Source: Closterium sp. Naga37s-1
Taxonomy: Eukaryota > Streptophyta > Zygnematophyceae > Desmidiales > Closteriaceae
Direction of reading: 5' to 3'
DNA length: 64,000 nt
NCBI GenBank assembly: GCA_947471745.1
Contig: CANJKZ010000770.1
Span: forward strand, 186,001-250,000
Part shown: in pieces, positions 9,665-22,865 of the stretch
Layout of the letters: each line of letters starts with the position of its first letter
Position numbering within the stretch: the stretch's first letter is position 1
Translations under genes and position numbers: made by a program
The notes under the pieces: model-generated
Seen by the model: only the letters and a program-made list of their open reading frames with translations
The model's database searches: none
Told to the model about the DNA's origin: nothing

Positions 9665-12600
9665 TTACCAAGCCAGCAAGGGCATGGGAGGGTTGCGAGC
9701 ATCATCGGTCATCGGCGATCGCAAATGGAGAGCGCCCGCTGCACTTCCGGAACATGTTTGTATCCTTCCGCATTTTGGGGCTGGAAGCGCTTGTTCCGAG
9801 CGTTTTTTTTTCCGCCGGGTCACATGGCTGCGATTTTCTGGTCCTATTACCAAGCTAGCAAGGGCATGGGAGGGATGCGATCATCATCGGTCATCGGCGA
9901 TCGCGAATGGAGAGCGCCCGCTGCACTTCCTGCACATGTGCATAACCTTCCGCATTTTGGGGCTGGAAGCGCTCGTTCCGAGCGTTTTTCTTCCGCCGGG
10001 TCATGTAACTGCGCTTCTCTGGTCCTATTACCAATCAGCAAGGGCATGGGAGGGTTGCGAGCATCATCGGTCATCGGCGATCGCGAATGGAGAGCGCCCG
10101 CTGCACTTCCTGCACATGTGCGTATCCTTCCGCATTTTGGGGCTGGAAGCGCTCGTTCCGAGCGTTTTTCTTCCGCCGGGTCACGTGGCTGCGCTTTTCT
10201 GGTCGTATTACCAAGCCAGCAAGGGCTTGGGAGGGTTGCGAGCATCATCGGTAATCGGCGATCGCGAATGGAGAGCGTCCGCTGCACTTCTTGCACATGT
10301 GCGTATTCTTCCGTATTTTGGGGCTGGAAGTGCTCGTTCCGAGCGTTTTTCTTCTGCCGGGTCACGTAACTGCGCTTCTCTGGTCCTATTACCAAGCCAG
10401 CAAGGGCATGGGAGGGTTGCGAGCATCATTGGTCATCGGCGATCGCGAATGGAGAGCGCCCGCTGCACTTCCTACACATGTGCGTATCCTTCCGCATTTT
10501 GGGGCTGGAAGCGCTCGTTCCGAGCGTTTTTCTTCCGCCGGGTCACGTGGCTGCGCTTTTCTAGTCGTATTACCAAGCCAGCAAGGGCGTGGGAGGGTTG
10601 CGAGCATCATCGGTCATCGGTGATCGCGAATGGAGAGCGCCCACTGCATTTCCTGCACATGTTCGTATCCTTCCGCATTTTGGGGCTGGAAGCGCTCGTT
10701 CCGAGCGTTTTTCTTCCGTCGGGTCACGTAACTGCGCTTCTCAGGTCCTATTACCAAGCCAGCAAGGGCATGGGAGGGTTGCGAGCATCATCGGTCATCG
10801 GCGATCGCGAATGGAGAGCGCCCGCTGCACTTCCTGCACATGTGCGTAACCTTCCGCATTTTGGGGCTACAAGCTCTCGTTCCAAGCGTTTTTCTTCCGC
10901 CGGGTCACGTAACTGCGCTTCTCTGGTCCTATTACCAAGCCAGCAAGGGCATGGGAGGGTTGCGAGCATCATCGGTCATCGGCGATCGCGAATGGAGAGC
11001 GCCCGCTACACTTCCTGCACATGTGCGTATCCTTCCGCATTTTGGGGCTGGAAGCGCTCGTTCCGAGCATTTTTCTTCCGCCGGGTCTTGTGGCTGCGCT
11101 TTTCTGGTCGTATTACCAAGCTAGCAAGGGCGTGGGAGGGTTGCGAGCATCATCGATAATCGGCGATCGCGAATGGAGAGCGCCCGCCGCACTTCCTGCA
11201 CATGTGCGTATTCTTCCGTATTTTGGGGCTGGAAGCGCTCGTTCCGAGCGTTTTTCTTCCACCGGGTCATGTGGCTGCGCTTGTCTGGTCATATTACCAA
11301 GCCAGCAAGGGCGTGGGAGGGTTGTGAGCATCATCGATCATCAGCGATCGCAAATGGAGATCGCCCGCTCCACTTCCTGCACATGTTCGTATCCTTCCGC
11401 ATTTTGGGGCTGCAAGCGCTCGTTCCGTGCGTTTTTTTTCCGCAGGGTCATGTGGCTGCGCTTTTCTGGTCCTATTACCAAGCGAGCAAAGGCATGGGAG
11501 GTTTGCGAGCATCGTCGGTCATCGGCGATCGCGAATGGAGAGCGCCCGCTGCACTTCCTGCACATGTGCGTATCCTTCCGCATTTTGGGGCTGGAAGCGC
11601 TCGTTCCGAGCGTTTTTCTTCCGCCGGGTCTCGTAACTGCGCTTCTCTGGTCCTATTACCAAGCCAGCAAGGGCATGGGAGGGTTGCGAGCATCATCGGT
11701 CATCGGCGATCGCGAATGGAGAGCGCCCGCTGCACTTCCTGCACATGTGCGTAACCTTCCGCATTTTGGGGCTGCAAGCTCTCGTTCCGAGCTTTTTTCT
11801 TCTGCTGGGTCACGTAACTGCGCTTCTCTGGGCCTATTACCAAGCCAGCAAGGGCATGGGAGGGTTGCGAGCATCATCGGTCATCGGCGATCGCGAATGG
11901 AGAGCGCCCGCTGCACTTCCTGCACATGTGCGTATCCTTCCGTATTTTGGGGCTGGAAGCGCTCGTTCCGAGCGTTTTTCTTCCACCGGGTCACGTGGCT
12001 GCGCTTGTTTGGTCGTATTACCAAGCCAGCAAGGGCGTGGGAGGGTTGTGAGCATCATCGGTCATCAGCGATCGCAAATGGAGATCGCCCGCTCCACTTC
12101 CTGCACATGTTCGTATCCTTCCGTATTTTGGGGCTGGAAGCACTTGTTCTGAGCGTTTTTCTTCCGCCGAGTCACGTGGCTGCGCTTCTCTGGTCCTATT
12201 ACCAAGCCAGCAAGGGCATGGGAGGGTTGCGAGCATCATCGGACATCGGCGATCGCGAATGGAGAGCGCCCGCTGCACTTCCTGCACATGTGCGTATCCT
12301 TCCGCATTTTGGGGCTGGAAGCGCTCGTTCAGAGCATTTTTCTTCCGCCGGGTCACATGGCTGCGCTTTTCTGGTCGTATTACCAAGCTAGCAAGGGCGT
12401 GGGAGGGTTGCGAGCATCATCGATAATCGGCGATCGCGAATGGAGAGCGCCCGTTGCACTTCCTGTACATGTGCGTATCCTTCCGCACTTTGGGGCTGGA
12501 AGCGCTCGTTCCGAGCGTTTTCCCTCCGCCGGGTCACGTGGCTGCGCTTGTTTGGTCGTATTACCAAGCCAGCAAGGGCGTGGGAGGGTTGCGAGCATCA

Positions 12601-15600
12601 TCGGTCATCGGCGATCGCGAATGGAGAGCGCCCGCTGCACTTCCTGCACATGTGCGTATCCTTCCGCATTTTGAGGCTCGAAGCGCTCGTTCCGAGCGTT
12701 TTTCTTCCACCATGTCACGTGGCTGCACTTCCCTGGTCCTATTACCAAGCCAGCAAGGGCGTGGGAGGGTTGCGAGCATCATCGGTCATCGGCGATCGCG
12801 AATGGAGAGCGCCCGCTGCACTTCCTGCACATGTGCGTATTCTTCCGCATTTTGGGGCTGGAAGCGCTCGTTCCGAGCGTTTTTCTTCCACCGGGTCACG
12901 TGTTTGCGCTTCTCTGGTATTTCCGAGCTAGCAAGGGCGTGGGAGGGTTGCGAGCATCATCGGTCATCGGCGATCGCAAATGGAGAGCGCCCGCTGCACT
13001 TCCGGAACATGTTCGTATCCTTCCGCATTTTGGGGCTGGAAGCGCTCGTTCCTAGCGTTTTTCTTCCGCCGGGTCACGTGGTTGCGCTTCTCTGGTATTA
13101 CCGAGCTAGCAAGGGCATGGGAGGGCTGCGAGCATCATCGGTCATCGGCGATCGCGAATGGAGAGCGCCCGCTGCACTTCTTGCACATGTGCATATCCTT
13201 CTGCATTTTGGGGCTGGAAGCGCTCGTTCTGAGCGTTTTTCTTCCGCCGGGTCATGTAACTGCGCTTCTCTGGTCCTATTACCAAGCTAGCAAGGGCGTG
13301 GGAGGGTTGCGAGCATCATCGGTCATCGGCGATCGCGAATGGAGAGCACCCGCTGCACTTCCTGCACATGTACGTATCCTTCAGCATTTTGAGGCTGGAA
13401 GCGCTCGTTCCGAGCGTTTTTCTTCCGACGGGTCACGCGGCTGCGCTTGTCTGGTCCTATTACCAAGCCAGCAAGGGCGTGGGAGGGTTGCGAGCATCAT
13501 CTGTCATCGGCGATCGCGAATGGAGAGCGCCCGCTGCACTTCCTGCACATGTGCGTATCCTTCCGCATTTTGGGGCTGGAAGCGCTTGTTCCGAGCGTTT
13601 TTCTTCCGCCGGGTCACGCGGCTGCGCAATTCTGGTCCTATTACCAAGCCAGCAAGGGCGTGGTAGGGTTGGGAGCATCATCGGTCATCGGCGATCCCGA
13701 ATGGAGAGCGCCCGCTGCACTTCCTCCACATGTGTGTATCCTTCCGCATTTTCAGGCTGGAAGCGCCCTTTCCGAGCGTTTTTCTTCCGTCGGGTCACGC
13801 GGCTGCGCTTGTCTGGTCCTATTACCAAGCCAGCAAGGGCATGGGAGGGTTGCGATCATCATCGGTCATCGGCGATCGCGAACAGAGAGCGCCCGCTGCA
13901 CTTCCTGCACATGTGCTGATCCTTCCGCATTTTGGGGCTGGAAGCGCTCGATCCGAGCGTTTTTCTTCCGCCGGGTTACGTGGCTGCGCTTCTCTGGTCC
14001 TACTACCAAGCCCGCAAGGGCATGGGAGGGTTGCGAGCATCATCGATCATCGACGATCGCGAATGGAGAGCGCCCGCTGCACTTCCTGCACATGTTCGTA
14101 TACTTCCGCATTTTGGGGCTGGAAGTGCTTGTTCCGAGAGTTTTTCTTCCGCTAGGTCACGTGGCTGCGCTTCTTTGGTCCTATTACCAAGCCAGCAAGG
14201 GCATGGGAGGGTTGCGAGCATCATCGGTCATCGGCGATCGCGAATGGAGCGCGTCCGCTGCACTTCCTGCACATGTGCGTATCCTTCCGCATTTATCGGC
14301 TGCAAGCGCTCGTTTCGAGCGTTTTTCTTTCGCCGGGTCACGTAACTGCGCTTCTCTGGTCCTATTAGCAAGCCAGCAAGGGCATGGGAGGGTTGCGAGC
14401 ATCATCAGTCATCGGCGCACGGGAATGGAGAGCGCCCGCTGCACTTCCTGCACATGTGCGTATTCTTCCGCATTTATGGGCTGCAAGCGCTCGTTCCGAG
14501 CGTTTTTCTTCCGCCGGGTCACGTGGCTGCGCTTCTCTGGTCCTATTACCAAGCCAGCAAGGGCATGGGAGGGTTGCGAGCATCATCGGTCATCGGCGAT
14601 CGCGAATGGAGAGCGCCCGCTGCACTTCCAGCACATGTGCGTATCCTTCATCATTTTGAGGCTGGAAGCGCTCGTTCCGAGCATTTTCTTCCGCCGGGTC
14701 ACGTAACTGTGCTTCTCAGGTCCTATTACCAAGCCAGCAAGGGCATGGGAGGGTTGCGAGCATCATCGGTCATCGGCGATCGCAAATGGAGAGCGCCCGC
14801 TGCACTTCCGGAACATGTTGGTATCCTTCCGCATTTTGGGGCTGGAAGCGCTTGTTCCGAGCGTTTTTTTTTCTGCCAGGTCACATGGGTGCGCTTTTCT
14901 GGTCCTATTACCAAGCTAGCAAGGGCATGGGAGGGATGCGATCATCATCGGTCATCGGCGATCGCGAATGGAGAGCGCCCGCTGCACTTCCTGCACATGT
15001 GCGTAACCTTCCGCATTTTGGGGCTGGAAGCGCTCGTTCCGAGCGTTTTTCTTCCGCCGGGTCACGTAACTGCGCTTCTCTGGTCCTATTACCAACCAGC
15101 AAGGGCATGGGAGGGTTGCGAGCATCATCGGTCATCGGCGATCGCGAATGGAGAGCGCCCGCTGCACTTCCTGCACATGTGCGTATCCTTCCGCATTTTG
15201 GGGCTGGAAGCGCTCGTTCCGAGCGTTTTTCTTCCGCCGCATCACGTGGCTGCGCTTTCCTGGTCGTATTACCAAGCCAGCAAGGGCGTGGGAGGGATGC
15301 GAGCATCATCGGTAATCGGCGATCGCGAATGGAGAGCGTCCGCTGCACTTCTTGCACATGTGCGTATTCTTCCGTATTTTGGGGCTGGAAGCGCTCGTTA
15401 CGAGCGTTTTTCTTCCACCGGGTCACGTAACTGCGCTTCTCTGGTCCTATTACCAAGCCAGCAAGGGCATGGGAGGGTTGCGAGCATCATTTGTCATCGT
15501 CGATCGCGAATGGAGAGCGCCCGCTGCACTTCCTGCACATGTGCGTATCCTTCCGCATTTTGGGGCTGGAAGCGCTCGTTCCGAGCGTTTTTCTTCCGCC

Positions 15601-16660
15601 GGGTCACGTGTCTGCGCTTTTCTGGTCGTATTACCAAGCTAGCAAGGGCTTGGGAGGGTTGCGAGCATCATCGATAATCGGCGATCGCGAATGGAGAGCG
15701 CCCGCTGCACTTCCTGCACATGTGCGTATCCTTCCGTATTTTGGGGCTGGAAGCGCTCGTTCCGAGCGTTTTTCTTCCACCGGGTCACGTGGCTGCGCTT
15801 GTCTGGTCGTATTACCAAGCCAGCAAGGGCGTGGGAGGGTTGTGAGCATCATCGGTCATCAGCGATCGCAAATGGAGATCGCCCGCTCCATTTCCTGCAC
15901 ATGTTCGTATCCTTCCGCATTTTGGGGCTGCAAGCGCTCGTTCCGTGCGTTTTTTTTCCGCCGGGTCATGTGGCTGCGCTTTTAAGGTCCTATTACCAAG
16001 CGAGCAAGGGCATGGGAGGTTTGCGAGCATCATCGATCATCGGCGATCGCGAATGGAGAGCGCCCGCTGCACTTCCTGCACATGTGCGTATCCTTCCGCA
16101 TTTTGGGGCTGGAAGCGCTCGTTCCGAGCGTTATTCTTCCGCCGGGTCTCGTAACTGCGCTTCTCTGGTCCTATTACCAAGCCAGCAAGGGCATGGGAGG
16201 GTTGCGAGCATCATCGGTCATTGGCGATCGCGAATGGAGAGCGCCCGCTGCACTTCCTGCACATGTGCGTATCCTTCCGCATTTTGGGGCTGGAAGCGCT
16301 TGTTCCGAGCGTTTTTCTTCCGCCGGGTCACGGAACTGCGCTTCTCAGGTCCTATTACCAAGCCAGCAAGGACATGGGAGGGTTGCGAGCATCATCGGTC
16401 ATCGGCGATCGCGAATGGAGAGCGCCCGCTGCACTTCCTGCACATGTGCGTAACCTTCCGCATTTTGGGGCTGCAAGCTCTCGTTCCGAGCGTTTTTCTT
16501 CCGCCGGGTCACGTAACTGCGCTTCTCTGGTCCTATTACCAAGCCAGCAAGGGCATGGGAGGGTTGCGAGCATCATCGGTCATCGGCGATCGCGAATGGA
16601 GAGCGCCCGCTGCACTTCCTGCACATGTGCGTAACCTTCCGCATTTTGGGGCTGCAAGCT
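9665..16660. repeat. Long higher-order duplication in satellite B (offset about 5.06 kb)
   Basis: The distinctive stretch from about 9,605 to about 11,600 recurs from about 14,665 to about 16,660 at an offset of 5,061 bp, roughly 28 monomers. Both copies share private variants: a short T-run (GAGCATTTTCTTCC), the CGGAACATGTT variant and the loss of bases in ATTACCAA(T)CAGC. The intervening monomers are different. Confidence 0.75.
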
Positions 16661-18185
16661 CTCGTTCCGAGATCTTTTCTTCCGCCGGGTCACGGAACTG
16701 CGCTTCTCAGGTCCTATTACCAAGCCAGCAAGGGCATGGGAGGGTTGCGAGCATCATCGGTCATCGGCGATCGCGAATGGAGAGCGCCCGCTGCACTTCC
16801 TGCACATGTGCGTATCCTTCCGCATTTTGGGGCTGGAAGCGCTTGTTCCGAGCATTTTTCTTCCGCCGGGTCACGTGGCTGCGCTTTTCTGATCGTATTA
16901 CCAATCTAGCAAGGGCGTGGGAGGGTTGCGAGCATCATCGATAATCGGCGATCGCGAATGGAGAGCGCCCGCTGCACTTCCTGCACATGTGCGTATCCTT
17001 CCGTATTTTGGGGCTGGAAGCGCTCGTTCCGAGCGTTTTTCTTCCACCGGGTCACGTGGCTGCGCTTGTCTGGTCGTATTACCAAGCCAGCAAGGGCGTG
17101 GGAGGGTTGTGAGCATCATCGGTCATCAGCGATCGCAAATGGAGATCGCCCGCTCCATTTCCTGCACATGTTCGTATCCTTCCGCATTTTGGGGCTGCAA
17201 GCGCTCGTTCCGTGCGTTTTTTTTCCGCCGGGTCATGTGGCTGCGCTTTTAAGGTCCTATTACCAAGCGAGCAAGGGCATGGGAGGTTTGCGAGCATCAT
17301 CGATCATCGGCGATCGCGAATGGAGAGCGCCCGCTGCACTTCCTGCACATGTGCGTATCCTTCCGCATTTTGGGGCTGGAAGCGCTCGTTCCAAGCGTTA
17401 TTCTTCCGCCGGGTCTCGTAACTGCGCTTCTCTGGTCCTATTACCAAGCCAGCAAGGGCATGGGAGGGTTGCGAGCATCATCGGTCATTGGCGATCGCGA
17501 ATGGAGAGCGCCCGCTGCACTTCCTGCACATGTGCGTATCCTTCCGCATTTTGGGGCTGGAAGCGCTTGTTCCGAGCGTTTTTCTTCCGCCGGGTCACGG
17601 AACTGCGCTTCTCAGGTCCTATTACCAAGCCAGCAAGGACATGGGAGGGTTGCGAGCATCATCGGTCATCGGCGATCGCGAATGGAGAGCGCCCGCTGCA
17701 CTTCCTGCACATGTGCGTAACCTTCCGCATTTTGGGGCTGCAAGCTCTCGTTCCGAGCGTTTTTCTTCCGCCGGGTCACGTAACTGCGCTTCTCTGGTCC
17801 TATTACCAAGCCAGCAAGGGCATGGGAGGGTTGCGAGCATCATCGGTCATCGGCGATCGCGAATGGAGAGCGCCCGCTGCACTTCCTGCACATGTGCGTA
17901 ACCTTCCGCATTTTGGGGCTGCAAGCTCTCGTTCCGAGATCTTTTCTTCCGCCGGGTCACGGAACTGCGCTTCTCAGGTCCTATTACCAAGCCAGCAAGG
18001 GCATGGGAGGGTTGCGAGCATCATCGGTCATCGGCGATCGCGAATGGAGAGCGCCCGCTGCACTTCCTGCACATGTGCGTATCCTTCCGCATTTTGGGGC
18101 TGGAAGCGCTTGTTCCGAGCATTTTTCTTCCGCCGGGTCACGTGGCTGCGCTTTTCTGATCGTATTACCAATCTAGCAAGGGCGT
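15652..18185. repeat. Seven-monomer higher-order repeat of satellite B, two tandem copies
   Basis: About 15652-16918 and 16919-18185 are adjacent 1,267-bp units (7 x 181) that look almost identical. I could see one substitution inside the compared core (CCGAGCGTTATTC near 16,125 against CCAAGCGTTATTC near 17,392). The monomers within a unit differ from each other far more than the two units do, the usual sign of a recent unequal exchange. A partial third copy follows. Confidence 0.88.
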
Positions 18186-19906
18186 GGGAGGGTTGCGAGC
18201 ATCATCGATAATCGGCGATCGCGAATGGAGAGCGCCCGCTGCACTTCCTGCACATGTGCGTATCCTTCCGTATTTTGGGGCTGGAAGCGCTCGTTCCGAG
18301 CGTTTTTCTTCCACCGGGTCACGTGGCTGCGCTTGTTTGGTCGTATTACCAATCCAGCAAGGGCGTGGGAGGGTTGTGAGCATCATCGGTCATCAGCGAT
18401 CGCAAATGGAGATCGCCCGCTGCACTTCCTGCACATGTTCGTATCCTTCCGCATTTTGGGGCTGGAAGCACTTGTTCTGAGCGTTTTTCTTCCGCCGAGT
18501 CACGTGGCTGCGCTTCTCTGGTCCTATTACCAAGCCAGCAAGGGCATGGGAGGGTTGCGAGCATCATCGGTCATCGGCGATCGCGAATGGAGAGCGCCCG
18601 CTGCACTTCCTGCACATGTGCGTATCCTTCCGCATTTTGGGGCTGGAAGCGCTCGTTCCGAGCATTTTTCTTCCGCCGGGTCACATGGCTGCGCTTTTCT
18701 GGTCGTATTACCAAGCTAGCAAGGGCGTGGGAGGGTTGCGAGCATCATCGATAATCGGCGATCGCGAATGGAGAGCGCCCGCTGCACTTCCTGCACATGG
18801 GCCTATCCTTCCGTATTTTGGGGCTGGAAGCGCTTGTTCCGAGCGTTTTTCTTCCACCGGGTCACGTGGCTGGGCTTGTTTGGTCGTATTACCAAGCCAG
18901 CATGGGCGTGGTAGGGTTGTGAGCATCATCGGACATCAGCGATCGCAAATGGAGATCGCCCGCTGCACTTCCTGCACATGTTCGTATCCTTCCGCATTTT
19001 GGGGCTGGAAGCGCTCGTTTCGAGCGTTTTTCTTCCGCCGGGTCACGTAACTGCGCTTCTCTGGTCCTATTACCAAGCCAGCAAGGGCATGGGAGGGTTG
19101 CGAGCATCATCGGTCATCGGCGATCGCGAATGGAGAGCGCCCGCTGCGCTTCCTGCACATGTGCGTATCCTTCCGCATTTTGGGGCTGGAAGCGCTCGTT
19201 CCGAGCGTTTTCCTTCCGCCGGGTCACGTGGCTGCGCTTGTTTGGTCGTATTACCAAGCCAGCAAGGGCGTGGGAGGGTTGCGAGCATCATCGGTCATCG
19301 GTGATCGCGAATGGAGAGCGCCCACTGCACTTCCTGCACATGTGCGTATCCTTCCGCATTTTGGGGCTGGAAGCGCTCGTTCCGAGCGTTTTTCTTCCAC
19401 CGGGTCACGTGGCTGTGCTTGTCTGGTCGTATTACCAATCTAGCAAGGGCATGGGAGGGATGCAAGCATCATCGGTGCGTACCCTGCACATGTGCGTATC
19501 CTTCTGCATTTTGGGGCTGGAAGCGCTCGGAACGATCGTTTTTCTTCCGCCGGGTCACGTGGCTGCGCTTTTCTGGTCGTATTACCAAGCCAGCAAGGGC
19601 GTGGGAGGGTTGCGAGCATCATCGGTCATCGGCGATCGCGAATGGAGAGCGCCCGCTTCACTTCCTGCACATGTTCGTATCCTTCCGCATTTTGGGGCTG
19701 GAAGCGCTTGTTCCGAGCGTTTTTCTTCCGCCGGGTCACGTAACTGCGCTTCTCAGGTCCTATTACCAAGCCAGCAAGGGCATGGGAGGGTTGCGAGCAT
19801 CATCGATCATCGGCGATCGCGAATGGAGAGCGCCCGCTGCACTTCCTGCACATGTGCGTAACCTTTTGCATTTTGGGGCTGCAAGCTCTCGTTCCGAGCG
19901 TTATTC

Positions 19907-20673
19907 TGTTATAGTCACAGTAGGCTCCAATGTGCCTAAAACGAAAGATAGAGTGCACAATCGGATTTCTGCACAGTGGCTTCAAACGTTCATTGCGTTC
20001 TGGTCACAGCTTCAAATGACCTGATTCAACTTGGATCTCGAGCGTCTTACTGTCGCCTACAATAGGCAATTTAGATCGCACGATTTCACCAAGTATTGAC
20101 GACACAGCATCAGTTTGAACGTACGGCACTATGGCAGCCACTATAGTCTTAGAACACAAGATAGGAAGAGTTAGGAAGAGTTACGAGTTGGGAATGACTC
20201 CCAGCTCCTACAAACCCCAAGAGCCGAGGTACAGTGATGTGGAACAGTGCCACACTGTCCCCAACCACGAAGGGTCTCGAAACTACCCTTCACTAGGGCC
20301 TACACCAAGTGAAATGTTACACTACACAAAACTCACACCAAGGCTCGGGCTCTTCATCACAAACTCATCCTTGAGTTCTTGATGGGTCTGCTGCACACAC
20401 CTGCGACACGCCGAACGTTCAACACAGGACAAAATAGAAACCGCGCACGACAAAATAGAAACCGCGCGCGAGACACAAACGACCGCGTAACACGCGTCTA
20501 GCGATAACTCGCTATTGACTCGACACACACACTCGACATCATGACTCAACATTCACACACAATTATAAGCATGAAATATATATTATCCCATGCCCTCATA
20601 CCATTCCATACACACACACACATGCACGCACACGGACAACAAGCCGAGTGCAAACCGTAGGGTTGCACCAACA
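19907..20673 (-). repeat. Copia-1 3' LTR (767 bp)
   Basis: Begins TGTTATAGTC and ends CACCAACA on the plus strand (TG...CA). It includes an AC microsatellite near 20608-20625. On the minus strand ATATATATTTC at about 20573-20583 is a candidate TATA box. Confidence 0.9.
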
Positions 20674-20684
20674 AACTCCCCCTC
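20674..20684 (-). other. Copia-1 polypurine tract
   Basis: The minus strand reads GAGGGGGAGTT immediately before the 3' LTR start (TGTTGG), the expected plus-strand primer. Confidence 0.8.
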
Positions 20685-20714
20685 GGATTGTTGGCCTTAG
20701 GATATGTTGCTCTC

Positions 20715-22865
20715 TCAGTTCAGAGCCATCCCAGCCAGCTTGCAACACTTCCAATGCTGCTGCTCCACCAGCCTCTTAGTCATCATGTCAGCCGGCTGCC
20801 CCGTGGTCTTCACGTACCGCAACTCAACTTCACCCGCGGTCACCATGCTCCTCGTCCAATGCCACTTCACCCTCATGTGCTTCGTGAGTCCATGCAACAC
20901 AGGGTTCTTAGCAAGAGCAATGACACCCTGGCTGTCACAGTACAGTGGGGTAGGTCCTTGCTGCTCCTCCCCCAATTCAGCCAACAAACGCCGCTGCCAC
21001 ACAATCTCCCGTACGGCACGGAAGAGTGCCATGTACTCGGACTCCACCAAGCTCAAAGCTTGGTCAACCTGCTTCTTGCTCTCCCAAGCAGTTGGGCCTC
21101 CACCAACACAGCATATGAAGCCTCCCACACTTGTCATGTCCTCTGGTTCCGATGCATATGAAGCATCCGAGTAGGCGGTGAGGAACAAACGCCCGGGTTC
21201 AACACCATCCGCGCCCTTTTGGCGCCTTTGTGCCGCCGCCGAGTATTGCAGCCCAACGGTCGGTGTTTGGCCAAGATACTTGGCCACCCTCATTCCAGCT
21301 GCTACCTGCTCCTCATTAGGGCATTGCACAACCCTAGCCAGCTGCCCGGTAGCAAACGCGACGTCCGGTCGGGTGTTTACCGCCGCATACATGAGGCTGC
21401 CCACCAACGAGTGAAAACGGCGCCTCTCCTCTTCTCCAACGCTCTCCTCCTCTGGCCCCTTCACACACTTGAACCCAGAAGTAAAGGGAGTAGCCACATG
21501 ACCTTCACTCTGGCCGAAGTTGGCGGCCAACGCCTCCAGGTACTTCCGTTGGTGCACTCGCATGCTCCGCTTCTCCACGTCTCGTTCGATGTGGAGCCCA
21601 AGGTAGAAGTTCACGTCACCAAGGGACTTGCACTTGAACTTTTCTTGCAGCTTCAGCATCACCTCCTTCACAAGGTCAGAAGAGGGTGAGAAGATCAGGA
21701 TGTCGTCCACGTACACCACCATGAAGCTCCTCTGCTCCCCCTCGCCAAGCATGAACAAGGAGTGATCGGCCGTTGAGGGAGTGAAGCCGATCTCCTCCAA
21801 CACTTCGCACAGCTTCATGTACCATTGCCTAGGGGCCTGCTTCAGCCCATAGAAGGCCTTCTTCAGCTTCCACACTCTGCCACTACTATCATCAAACCCC
21901 TCTGGCTGCGCCATAAAAATCTCCTCCTCAAGGATGCCGTTAAGGAATGCCGTTACGATGTCCATTTGTTTTACTACCCATCCTTTGATGGCGGCTCCCG
22001 CGAATAGGGTTCGCAGCGTCGTCGGCTTCACCACAGGGGCAAACAGCTCCTTGAAGTCCACCTTCTCCTTCTGCTGGTACCCCTTGGCTACAAGCCTGGA
22101 CTTGTAGCGCTCGATCTTGCCGTCGGCATCCGACTTGATTTTGAAGAGCCATTTGGACGTTATCGCCGTACGCCCCTCCGGTAGCTCCACCAATTCAAAC
22201 GTGTCGTTCTCCTCGATGCTCTTCAACTCACTCTCCATGGCCTTCTTCCACTCCTCAGCATCACTACTCTCCAAAGCCTCCTTGAGAGTTGCTGGTTCTC
22301 CCGGCATCTCCACCGGAGAGAAGAACGCGAAGGCACACTCCTCGTAGTCACTCTCCTCGTCGTCTCCGACCATCATTGCCGCTCCGGCCAGGGCTGTCTT
22401 GCCCTGCTTTCCCGGCGCATCATAGGTCAGCCTATTAGGGGGTTGAACTCTCCTCTTCCCCCTTCCTTCCTCCTCAGCTGCAGGGACTTGAAGGCCTTGG
22501 TGTTGCTGCGGTGTGGCTCGAATCCGTGGAGCACTCGTAGTACGGGAAGGGAGTGACGGTGCACGCTCGCTCACTTGCTGCACCTCCTCCTCTTCTTCCT
22601 CTGCATCATTGGCCTCCTCTCCCCCATTCACAAGGGAGGATTGCCTCGTGGTTGTGCTGCCACTGCTCAGCTCCAAAGGCAGCTCCACATGCTCCAAACC
22701 GGAACTCTTCACCTCCCCAAACCGCACGCCTATCTTCGCCTCATTCTCCGCCTTCCAATCCTTGTACATGAAGTTCTCCATGAACTTGCAGTCCCTGCTC
22801 ACCAAGAACTTCTTGGTGAATGGGTCCCAAAGAAGCCATCCCTTACTGTTTTGAGCCATGCCCAC
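20715..22865 (-). pseudogene. Copia-1 pol, reverse transcriptase-RNase H part
   Basis: 716 codons, open without interruption to a TGA 42 bp before the 3' LTR. It begins with the end of the integrase domain, then a variable linker, then RT with QMDIVTAFLNG, LKKAFYGLKQAPRQWY and the catalytic YVDD. RNase H has AYSDASYA, SEYMA and YCDSQG, so its acidic residues are present. The upstream boundary is a frameshift at about 22,86x: the protein can be read through only by changing frame. The domains themselves look intact, and degeneration appears limited to the 5' deletion and this frame change. Confidence 0.92.

Larger units (their letters stand above)
6768..19906. repeat. Satellite B1 array, main block
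   Basis: About 72 head-to-tail monomers of 181 bp. Variants recur at multi-monomer spacing, showing higher-order structure. The monomer contains several dyads: the hairpin CGCTCG-TTC-CGAGCG, GCACATGTGC, CGATCG and CACGTG. Because 181 leaves remainder 1 on division by 3, a forward reading frame visits all three frames of the monomer in turn. The consensus lacks stops in all three, which produces open frames of up to 551 codons with a 181-residue peptide period. They have no domain, no consistent start and many variants, so I do not call them genes. Confidence 0.95.

Noticed and set aside
6860-19861. Many forward open frames of 100-551 codons in satellite B
   Set aside because: They repeat at 181-bp spacing, overlap in several frames, share no domain with known proteins, and follow from a stop-poor monomer whose length is 1 modulo 3.
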